From Acidisoma sp035492295 (lineage in GTDB: Bacteria > Pseudomonadota > Alphaproteobacteria > Acetobacterales > Acetobacteraceae): a stretch of DNA of 12,048 bases. The stretch lies in contig NZ_DATJJK010000295.1 in assembly GCF_035492295.1 (NCBI RefSeq), forward strand, positions 1-12,048, in the 5' to 3' direction. Positions within the stretch are counted from its first letter, which is position 1, and each line of letters begins with the position of its first letter. The notes below the pieces were generated by a model. It saw only the letters and a program-made list of their open reading frames with translations, was not told where the DNA came from and did not search any database. Positions 1-5,851 of this stretch are shown piece by piece. A program made the position numbers and the translations under genes.

Positions 1-132
1 TACTTTTTCACAGCCCATCATGCCGGCCCGCATCCCGGCTTCCTCGCGCCGAGAGTGCCGCCGCCGGGCGCGCTGTCCGATGTCGAAATCGGTCCGACGG
101 ACAACAGGGCGCAGGTCTTGGCCGGAGACTGA
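1..132 (+). CDS. 3' end of an unrecognised protein gene (partial)
   Basis: Reading frame 1 is open from the window edge to a TGA at 130-132, giving 43 residues that start YFFTAHHAGPHPGF and end in AQVLAGD. Most third codon positions are G or C, as in the clear genes further right, which supports real coding on the plus strand. The tail is rich in Pro, Gly and His, including a PPPG run. I do not recognise the family from this fragment. It converges with the minus-strand operon that ends at 185, leaving 52 nt between the two stops. The start and most of the gene lie outside the window. Confidence 0.5.
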   Translation, partial: YFFTAHHAGPHPGFLAPRVPPPGALSDVEIGPTDNRAQVLAGD

Positions 133-184
133 ACCTGGCCCTGCCGCCGCCCGCGCCTCTACGGTCAGCTCTGCCAGCCCATGA

Positions 185-1012
185 TCAGACCAGCTCCGGA
201 TAACCCATCGCCGCCGCTTCCGCCTCATAGGCGAGAACCGCGTCATAGGCCGCTGGATGCGGCGGAGCGACACGATGGATGGCGAGCCCTTCCAGTGCCG
301 CCTGCAGCGCGAGAGGCGGGAAGGGCCCGGTGAGCAGCGCGGTCAGCCTCCGCGCCGTCGCCGGGGAGGTCGCCACCGAGGTCACGAAGGGAATGCCGGG
401 TGAGGCCGGGGTTTCGGCCAGCACCCGCAGCCTTTCGGTCAGCGCCGGGCGAAAACGGGTGGCAAAGCCGAAGGTCACGCAGTCGATCGCGGCGGCATCG
501 GCCGCGCCTGATCCCACCATCTCCATGCTCGCGGCGTGGCTGCCGCTGACCAGCACATCGGCGAAGAAGCGCCCCTCCTGCGCCCAGGGAGCGAAGAGCC
601 GGCGCGGCAGGTTCATGCCCGAATTCGAGTCGCGGCCGTTGATCGCGAATCGGGCGCCGCGCAGCTGTTCCAGCGTCCAGAAAGGTGCCTCGGCGCGCAC
701 GACGAGGAAGGAACAATGGGTCGGAACGCCGTCCGGCCGCAGCCGGCAGCCCGGCAGATCGTAAAGGGGCGTGCCGAGCATTTGATATTGGCCGGCATAG
801 AGGGTTTTGAGCGGATAGCCGCACATCTGGGTGAAAAGCGTCCCACGGTCGATCGCCGCGGGCAGCGCAAGCCCGGCGGGCCTGAGTGTTTCGGGCAGAA
901 CGGCAGCGCGCTGTTCCTCTCCCAGGCCTTCGCGCAGGGCATCCCAGAGTGCCGCATTGGCCGCTGCCATTTCGGGCAGCGCATACATTGGCAGGCTGGC
1001 ACTCACGCTCAC
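185..1012 (-). CDS. PhnD-like substrate-binding-fold protein without signal peptide
   Basis: A protein of about 275 residues resembling the PhnD/SsuA-type phosphate/phosphonate periplasmic binding protein family. Visible family-like features are the N-terminal SLPMYALPE strand, the segment GCRLRPDGVPTHCSFLVVR, a FAINGRDSNSGMN loop near the middle (these proteins bind anions at a Ser/Asn-rich loop), and a domain-closing DCVTFGF segment. No signal peptide is visible: the N-terminus runs directly into the first core strand, so a cytoplasmic location is inferred. The start is GTG at 1012-1010, whose GTGA overlaps the TGA stop of the upstream ParA gene. A GAGG lies just upstream. Alternatives are GTG at 1006 and ATG at 988. 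The overlap implies translational coupling with the ParA-like ATPase. No matching permease or ATPase of a phosphonate transporter is nearby, so a ligand-sensing rather than transport role is possible. Ligand unknown. Confidence 0.72.
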   Translation of the reverse strand: MSVSASLPMYALPEMAAANAALWDALREGLGEEQRAAVLPETLRPAGLALPAAIDRGTLFTQMCGYPLKTLYAGQYQMLGTPLYDLPGCRLRPDGVPTHCSFLVVRAEAPFWTLEQLRGARFAINGRDSNSGMNLPRRLFAPWAQEGRFFADVLVSGSHAASMEMVGSGAADAAAIDCVTFGFATRFRPALTERLRVLAETPASPGIPFVTSVATSPATARRLTALLTGPFPPLALQAALEGLAIHRVAPPHPAAYDAVLAYEAEAAAMGYPELV

Positions 1013-1638
1013 GCCGTCAGCGCCTCGACCTCGGCAAGGAGTGCCGTAATTTCCCCCGCCGCCACGGATTTCGGGCTCGCCTCCGTCACCCCCATGCCTT
1101 GCGCGAAAGCATTGGCGAAGCCCGCGCGATTGCCGAGTGTGGCGGTGAGCAAGTTGTAGCCGGCCGTCGCCGCCTCGGCTTCCACCTGGGTGCGTAGGCG
1201 CGAGGCGTTGGGCGCACGGTTGAGAAGCAGGCGCACAGGCCGCTTTTCGGTCGCTGCGAGCTGCACCGTGCCGGCTGCCGCCCACAGATCGGGCGGGCTC
1301 GGCTGCAAGGGGATGAGCACGAGATGGGCCGCCCGAATGGCGCGTTTCGCCTCCGCATCCACCTGCGGCGGTGTGTCCACGATGAGCACGTCATGATCGG
1401 CCATCAGCCGGTCGAGCTCTGCCTGCAACCGCCAGCCGGAAACATCCGAAAAGTCGATGGCGGGAAGGGGTTTCCGGCTTGTCGAGCGGATCGCGTGCCA
1501 GCGCTTCAGGCTCCGCTGCGGATCGATGTCGAGCAGACAGACACGCCGGCCGGCCGCCATGGCGGCGGCGAGATTGGCGGCGATCATGCTCTTACCGGCG
1601 CCACCCTTTTGCTGGGCGACCGTCAGGACCAAGGCCAT
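1009..1638 (-). CDS. ParA/MinD-family ATPase (orphan)
   Basis: A 209-residue P-loop ATPase of the ParA/MinD (SIMIBI) class. The deviant Walker A KGGAGKS is at residues 11-17, with the signature lysine at 11 and the catalytic-type lysine at 16. DIDPQRSL (37-44) is the switch I/A' region, and LIVDTPP (85-91) is Walker B. Family members form ATP-dependent dimers that position DNA or other cargo. The ATG at 1638 is chosen because GGAG lies 8 nt upstream and the protein then begins just before the P-loop strand. An in-frame ATG at 1668 would add ten residues. There is no ParB gene or obvious centromere-like repeat nearby, so this is probably not a plasmid partition locus. It lies 63 nt after choV on the same strand and overlaps the PhnD-like gene by four bases. 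The family assignment is firm; the cargo is unknown. Confidence 0.85.
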   Translation of the reverse strand: MALVLTVAQQKGGAGKSMIAANLAAAMAAGRRVCLLDIDPQRSLKRWHAIRSTSRKPLPAIDFSDVSGWRLQAELDRLMADHDVLIVDTPPQVDAEAKRAIRAAHLVLIPLQPSPPDLWAAAGTVQLAATEKRPVRLLLNRAPNASRLRTQVEAEAATAGYNLLTATLGNRAGFANAFAQGMGVTEASPKSVAAGEITALLAEVEALTA

Positions 1639-1701
1639 GGGCACGACTCCATTGCGCCTGGTCATCATAGGTCAGGGTGCCGCCGAGGCGACTCCTCAAT
1701 G

Positions 1702-2934
1702 TCAGTCCGCGGCCTCGGCCTGCATCTTCTGCCAGCCTTCGGAGGCGAGGGCATGCAGGATCTCGTCCTCCCCACAGACACCGACGATGCGGCTGCCAGC
1801 CGTCATCAGCACCGGCAGTCCGGTCGCCTGGCGTAGCTGGATCACGGTTTTCATGGTGGCCTCCTGGCTCACCGCTGCGCAATGGCCCGCGGGCGGGGGG
1901 CCGCCGTCCGTGCCGATCTCGGCGAGCGGCACGGGGGCGCCGTGCATCGAGAGGGAGGCGGTGGAGAGGCTGTCGCCGCCGCGCAACAGGATCGCGCGCG
2001 TGGCTTCCACAAGCAGCGCGTCACCCTGGGCCGGCAGGCCCGCGACGGGTTTCATGAAGGTCCTCGCGCGCAGCACGTTCAGCGGGTTCATGTGCTGCAC
2101 GAATTCGCGCACATAATCATTGGCGGGCGTCAGCACGATATCCTCGGGACTGCCGGCCTGGATGATGCGCCCGCCTTCCAGGATCGCGATCTGGTTGCCG
2201 AGCTTCAGCGCCTCGTCGAGATCGTGGCTGACGAAGATGATGGTCTTCTTGACCTCTTTCTGAACGGCGAGCAGCTCGTCCTGCAGCTTGGTGCGAATCA
2301 GCGGATCGAGCGCCGAGAAGGGCTCGTCCATGAGCAAGATGTCGGCGTCCGTCGCGAAGGCGCGGGCGAGCCCCACGCGCTGCTGCATGCCGCCCGAAAG
2401 CTCGCGGGCATATTTGTCGGCCCATTTGTCGAGGGCGACGAGTTTCAGATTCTTGTCCACGATGCGCCGACGTTCGGCCGCCCCCAACCCGCGCAGCTCA
2501 AGGCCGAGCCCGACATTCTCCCGTACCGTGCGCCAGGGCAGCAGGGCGAATTGCTGGAACACCATGGCGATGCGGCGCGTGCGCATGAAGCGCAAGGTCA
2601 CGCTATCGCAGCTTGCAATATCAACGGTCTTGTCCTCGTTCTTGACGAGAACCTTGCCGCGCGTCACAGGATTGAGGCCGTTGACGGCACGCAGCAGCGT
2701 GGATTTGCCGGAGCCCGACAGGCCCATCAGCACGCATATCTCGCCCTCCCGCACGGTGAGCGAGGCGTCCTTCACACCCATGACGACCCCGGTCCGGGCG
2801 AGGATCTCGTCCCGGGACAGGCCCTGGTCCATGAGCTGCATGGCCTCGGCCCGCGCGCGAGCGCCCTTGCGGCCCGTTCCCCCGAAGAGGATGTCGACAT
2901 GGGAAAATTCGATGGCGCTTTGTGCTTCGGTCAT
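1702..2934 (-). CDS. choV: choline ABC transporter ATP-binding protein ChoV
   Basis: A 410-residue cytoplasmic ATPase of the ProV/OpuA class that powers choline uptake through ChoW. Visible motifs are Walker A GLSGSGKST (71-79), the Q-loop at Q127-Q128, signature LSGGMQQR (179-186), Walker B ILLMDEP (199-205), D-loop SALD (207-210) and the H-loop histidine H237. An N-terminal extension (about residues 15-50) precedes the nucleotide-binding domain, as is usual for ProV. The C-terminal region, about 300-410, resembles the CBS-type regulatory region of this class. The ATG at 2934 has a GAGGG about 11 nt upstream and begins 4 nt after the choW stop. An upstream in-frame GTG at 2955 would overlap choW and is less likely. 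The tight spacing implies co-expression with choW. Confidence 0.93.
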   Translation of the reverse strand: MTEAQSAIEFSHVDILFGGTGRKGARARAEAMQLMDQGLSRDEILARTGVVMGVKDASLTVREGEICVLMGLSGSGKSTLLRAVNGLNPVTRGKVLVKNEDKTVDIASCDSVTLRFMRTRRIAMVFQQFALLPWRTVRENVGLGLELRGLGAAERRRIVDKNLKLVALDKWADKYARELSGGMQQRVGLARAFATDADILLMDEPFSALDPLIRTKLQDELLAVQKEVKKTIIFVSHDLDEALKLGNQIAILEGGRIIQAGSPEDIVLTPANDYVREFVQHMNPLNVLRARTFMKPVAGLPAQGDALLVEATRAILLRGGDSLSTASLSMHGAPVPLAEIGTDGGPPPAGHCAAVSQEATMKTVIQLRQATGLPVLMTAGSRIVGVCGEDEILHALASEGWQKMQAEAAD

Positions 2935-2938
2935 TCTT

Positions 2939-3787
2939 TCAGCCCTCGCTATCACGCGGACGGCAGACGCGGTCCAGGATCACCGCCAGCACGACAATGC
3001 AAAGGCCGGATTCGAACCCGACATCCACGCGGAGTGTGTTGAGAGCGCTGACCACCGGCACTCCGAGGCCACCGGCCCCGACCAGGGCGGCGATCACCAC
3101 CATCGACAGGCTCAGCATGATGCACTGGGTCAGCCCCGCCATGATCGTCGGCAGGGCATGCGGCAATTCGACCTTCCAGAGCAGCTGGCTTTTCGAGGCG
3201 CCGAAGGCTTCGCCCGCTTCGATGAGCGGCGGCGGGACGGAGGCGATGCCGAGCTGCGTCAGGCGGATGGGAGCGGCGACGGCGAAGATGATGGTCGAAA
3301 TCAGGCCCGGCACGGCGCCAAGGCCGAAGAGCACGACCGTCGGGATCAGATAGACGAAGGTGGGCAAGGTCTGCATCAGATCGAGGAGCGGACGTACCCC
3401 GGTATACAGCCACGGTCGATGGGCGCAGGCGATGCCGATGGGCACGCCGAGAGCCATGGAGATCACGGTCGCGAAGATGATGAGAGAGGTCGTCTCCATC
3501 GTCGCCGACCAATAGCCCTGATTGAGAATGAAGAGCTGGGCGAGGACAACGAACAGGACCAACTTCCAGGACCGCTGGATGGCATAGGTCAGAAGACCCA
3601 CGGCCAGAATGAGGATAATGGCCGGAATGGCCTCCAGCACGGTCGTCAGTCCGTTGATGGCGGCGGCAACGCCGTTCGAAACGGCATCGATGATATCGGA
3701 GCCGCTGATCGCGTTGACGACACTGGCGATCCAGTCGCCGAGCGGGATCTTGTGGCCTGAGACTAGATCCGCCAACCCGTTCAGCAT
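2939..3787 (-). CDS. choW: choline ABC transporter permease ChoW
   Basis: A 282-residue inner-membrane permease of the ProW/OpuAB class. Several hydrophobic segments are visible, for example around 52-70, 75-90, 100-121, 146-172 and 222-247. The cytoplasmic coupling loop (EAA motif) EAGEAFGASKSQLLWKVELP spans about 190-209 and should contact ChoV. An N-terminal stretch of about 45 residues, GDWIASVVNAISG and onward, matches the ProW-type extension before the first membrane helix. The ATG at 3787 has GGAG 6 nt upstream. The gene is separated from choX by 205 nt but from choV by only 4 nt. This fits a polycistronic transcript in which the binding protein is made in excess. Confidence 0.93.
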   Translation of the reverse strand: MLNGLADLVSGHKIPLGDWIASVVNAISGSDIIDAVSNGVAAAINGLTTVLEAIPAIILILAVGLLTYAIQRSWKLVLFVVLAQLFILNQGYWSATMETTSLIIFATVISMALGVPIGIACAHRPWLYTGVRPLLDLMQTLPTFVYLIPTVVLFGLGAVPGLISTIIFAVAAPIRLTQLGIASVPPPLIEAGEAFGASKSQLLWKVELPHALPTIMAGLTQCIMLSLSMVVIAALVGAGGLGVPVVSALNTLRVDVGFESGLCIVVLAVILDRVCRPRDSEG

Positions 3788-3936
3788 TCAGGCACTCCAT
3801 TCCAGATGTTGGCGCGGTCCGGACGGCATCAGATCATAAAAAGCCTGACGCGTTCAAAGTTTTATGGTCGATCTGCCCGCAAATCGGGTGGCCTGTGGCC
3901 GGCGAGCAGCGGACAACGCCATACTATGAGCGGTCG

Positions 3937-3967
3937 CGTCGCCCACGCAGCTTGTACGCGGGCGACG
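3937..3967. promoter_or_regulatory. strong hairpin in the choX-choW intergenic region
   Basis: On the minus strand this 31-nt element folds into a 13-bp stem (11 Watson-Crick pairs plus two G-U pairs) closing a 5-nt loop. The outer arms are CGTCGCCC and GGGCGACG. It starts about 25 nt after the choX stop and is not followed by a T-run, so it does not look like a full intrinsic terminator. A 3' mRNA-protecting or attenuating structure that raises choX expression over choWV is the likeliest role. This is inferred by analogy with hairpins after binding-protein genes such as malE. Confidence 0.6.
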
Positions 3968-3971
3968 TTGC

Positions 3972-3994
3972 AACAGACAAAATCGTGTCTTGTT
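3972..3994. promoter_or_regulatory. second hairpin overlapping the choX stop codon
   Basis: The arms AACAGACA (3972-3979) and TGTCTTGTT (3986-3994) pair over 8 bp with one bulged base around the 6-nt loop AAATCG. The stem includes two bases of the choX TAA stop. It sits immediately before the stronger hairpin at 3937-3967, so the two could act together as a 3'-end stabiliser. It is AT-rich, weaker, and not followed by a T-run. Confidence 0.35.
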
Positions 3995-4955
3995 AGAGAC
4001 CGAGGGCTTTCTTCACGACGGCATCGGCCGGTTGGCTGCCGTCTGCGGTGGTGACGCCAGCAAGCCAGGGCGTCATCGCATCCGGATTGGCCTTCAGCCA
4101 TTTCGCGGCTGCGGCCTGCGGGTCCATCTTGTCATACATGATGGAGCCCATGATCTGGTTCTCCATATCCAGCGTGAACTTCAGCTGGGTCAGGAACTTG
4201 CCGGTATTCGGGCACGCCTGCACATAGCCGCCGGACGTGTTGGTATAGACGGTCGCGCCGCCATAATTCGGCCCGAAGATCGCATCACCGCCCGACAGAT
4301 ACTTCATGTCATACTTGGTATTCATGGGATGCGGCTCCCAGCCCAGGAACACGATGGCCTTGTGATCCTTGGTCTTGCGCGTAACCTCGGCCAGCATGCC
4401 CTGCTCGCTGGACTGCACAAGCGTGAACTTGCCGATACCGTCCGTGTTGTCCTTGATCATGCCGAGGATGAGACGGTTGCCGTCATTGCCCGGCTCGATG
4501 CCGTAGATCTTGCCGTCGAGCTGCTTGTAGAACTTGGCAATGTCCTGAAACGACTTCAGGCCGTCGTTATACAGATAGGTCGGAACCGCGAGGGTGTATT
4601 TCGCGCCTTCGAGATTGGGGCCGACCACATCGACCGTCTTGTTGGCGACATAGGGTTTGATGTTGTCCGCCATCGTCGGCATCCAGTTGCCGAGGAAGAC
4701 GTCGATCTTCTTCTGCTTCATTTCCTCGAAGGTGACAGGCACCGACAGGATGGTCGTTGTCGTCTTGTAGCCGAGCGCGTCAAGGATATAGGTCGCGGTG
4801 CCGGTCGTGGCCGAAATATCGGTCCAGCCGACATTGGAAAAGGCGATGTTCTTGCAGGACGCCGGATCGGCGGCGGCATGGGCACTGGCACTGACGCCGA
4901 TGCCGCCGGCGACGAGACCCAGCACGGCGGCGGCATGCAGAAGGTGTTTACGCAT
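3993..4955 (-). CDS. choX: choline-binding periplasmic protein ChoX
   Basis: A 320-residue precursor of the choline-specific binding protein. The signal peptide is residues 1-27, with a likely cleavage after AHA and before AADP. The ligand box known from Sinorhizobium meliloti ChoX (Trp43, Asp45, Trp90, Tyr119, Asn156, Trp205, from memory) is matched with a constant offset of one: W44 and D46 in GWTDIS, W91 in GNWMP, Y120 in AKYTL, N157 in PGNDGN and W206 in LGWEPHP. This argues for choline itself rather than a general betaine substrate. C34 and C248 could form a disulfide. AGGGG lies about 9-10 nt before the ATG at 4955. ChoX delivers choline to ChoWV and is divergent from the betI-betB-betA operon. 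Confidence 0.95.
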   Translation of the reverse strand: MRKHLLHAAAVLGLVAGGIGVSASAHAAADPASCKNIAFSNVGWTDISATTGTATYILDALGYKTTTTILSVPVTFEEMKQKKIDVFLGNWMPTMADNIKPYVANKTVDVVGPNLEGAKYTLAVPTYLYNDGLKSFQDIAKFYKQLDGKIYGIEPGNDGNRLILGMIKDNTDGIGKFTLVQSSEQGMLAEVTRKTKDHKAIVFLGWEPHPMNTKYDMKYLSGGDAIFGPNYGGATVYTNTSGGYVQACPNTGKFLTQLKFTLDMENQIMGSIMYDKMDPQAAAAKWLKANPDAMTPWLAGVTTADGSQPADAVVKKALGL

Positions 4956-5019
4956 CTTGCGGTCCCCTTATTCACGCTTCGGAAATGATTCAAGCCCTGG
5001 ACGCCCCGTCCGGAGCCAC

Positions 5020-5041
5020 AAATTGAACATACTTTCAATTT
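5020..5041. promoter_or_regulatory. AT-rich inverted repeat upstream of choX, candidate operator
   Basis: Perfect 8-bp arms AAATTGAA (5020-5027) and TTCAATTT (5034-5041) are separated by the six bases CATACT. The half sites TTGAA/TTCAA are the same as in the BetI-type dyad at 5184-5195 but are spaced 6 nt apart instead of 2. It sits about 65-86 nt upstream of the choX start, a position suited to control of choX. It could be a weaker or alternative BetI site, or a site for another regulator. Binding is inferred. Confidence 0.4.
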
Positions 5042-5042
5042 C

Positions 5043-5052
5043 ACCCGCGGGT
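5043..5052. promoter_or_regulatory. short GC palindrome in the choX promoter region
   Basis: ACCCGCGGGT is a perfect 10-bp palindrome that begins one base after the inverted repeat at 5020-5041. A CTTTTT/AAAAAG dyad follows at 5058-5075. Short GC palindromes arise easily by chance in this genome, so the function is uncertain. The clustering with its neighbours is what makes it worth recording. Confidence 0.2.
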
Positions 5053-5183
5053 CACCCCTTTTTATCGCGAAAAAGAGAGGTTGGAGGCAGTTTTTTGGGG
5101 GGAAACGGATAAGTTGCCGATATATTAAGCAAGACGTGCCTATAAACAGACCTATGGATCACGGGTTTGCGATCCGCACTTGA

Positions 5184-5195
5184 TTGAACGTTCAA
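5184..5195. promoter_or_regulatory. probable BetI operator
   Basis: TTGAACGTTCAA is a perfect 12-bp dyad within CTTGATTGAACGTTCAAG. It matches my recollection of BetI boxes in other proteobacteria (TTGAAC-GTTCAA type). It lies 56 nt upstream of the chosen betI start and in the divergent choX-betI region, exactly where autoregulation is expected. I could not place convincing -35/-10 elements around it. The upstream TTG at 5180 is a poor betI start partly because it would put this operator inside the coding sequence. Confidence 0.75.
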
Positions 5196-5241
5196 GCAAT
5201 AATAGAACCGACGTGACGGCCCAGGGGCCGGGTTCACAGCT

Positions 5242-5254
5242 GGAGAGTCGCTTG
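5242..5254 (+). promoter_or_regulatory. ribosome binding site that fixes the betI start at TTG 5252
   Basis: GGAG at 5242-5245 lies 6 nt before the TTG at 5252-5254. The frame is also open from TTG 5180 and contains a GTG at 5213, but neither has a comparable Shine-Dalgarno sequence. Starting at 5252 gives SRREPEDTRRKQL, a normal short arm before the TetR helix-turn-helix domain. Confidence 0.55.
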
Positions 5255-5851
5255 TCACGCCGGGAGCCCGAAGACACGCGCCGGAAACAACTGACCGACA
5301 CGACCATCCACGTCATGGCGCAGGTCGGCTTCCACGCGACCACCCTTGGCCTCATCGCCAAGCAGGCTGGGGTTTCGGCCGGTCTGGTCGCCCACTATTT
5401 CGGTGACAAGGAGGGGCTGCTGGAAGCAACCTTGCGCAGCCTCGCCTCGCGTCTTAGCCGGGCGGCGGCGGCGCGCATGCGGGCAGCCACCACGCCGCGT
5501 GCCAGACTGCAGGCGGTGATCGATGCGAACCTGGCACCGGAGGAAATGGATTCCGAAACGAGTGCCGTCTGGCTGGCCTTCTGGGGCCAGGCCAAGCATT
5601 CGGATCGTCTCAAGCGCGTGCAGCGCATCTATCAGCTGCGGGTGCTCTCCAATCTGCGGCACGCTTTGCGCGGGCTTGCCAAGGCCGAGGATGTCGAGCG
5701 GCTTGCCGTCATCATCGCCGCTATCATCGACGGGCTCTGGCTGCGCACGACCCTCGCCGCCGCCTGGAGTTCCGCGGATTCGGAGACCGCACGCCGCATC
5801 GCCGCCGGCTTTGTTGATACGCAGCTGGCCGCGAGCAAGGAAGGAAGTTCG
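5252..5851 (+). CDS. betI: BetI moiety: TetR-family choline-responsive repressor
   Basis: These 200 codons match the usual length of a stand-alone BetI. The N-terminal helix-turn-helix domain runs about residues 9-57: RKQLTDTTIHVMAQVGF, then TLGLIAKQAGVSAGLVAHYF as helix 2-turn-recognition helix, then GDKEGLLEATL. The ligand-binding helices follow, including WLAFWGQAKH, RLKRVQRIYQLR and a final ETARRIAAGFVDTQL helix. BetI represses bet genes and is released by choline (family knowledge). It is listed separately so that its domain can be found. In this sequence it has no stop codon of its own and continues into betB. The gene is divergent from choX, with a BetI-type operator 56 nt upstream. 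Confidence 0.85.

Noticed and set aside
133..184. Terminator between the first fragment and the PhnD-like gene
   Set aside because: Only a 5-bp CTGGC/GCCAG pairing with a long loop and no T-run is present.
1009..1638. Plasmid partition locus
   Set aside because: There is no ParB, repeated centromere-like site or replication gene next to the ParA-like gene, and it is embedded in a chromosomal-looking choline operon.
1882..3760. Long plus-strand open frames opposite choV and choW
   Set aside because: They are mirror images of strongly supported minus-strand genes with complete ABC motifs. Their translations are low-complexity and match no family.
3990..4988. A 332-codon plus-strand frame opposite choX
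   Set aside because: It is antisense to ChoX, which has a signal peptide and all ligand residues. High GC leaves antisense frames open by chance.
5180..5251. Upstream start for betI at TTG 5180 or GTG 5213
   Set aside because: No good Shine-Dalgarno sequence is present, the 5180 start would put the operator dyad inside the gene, and the extra residues do not resemble a TetR N-terminus.
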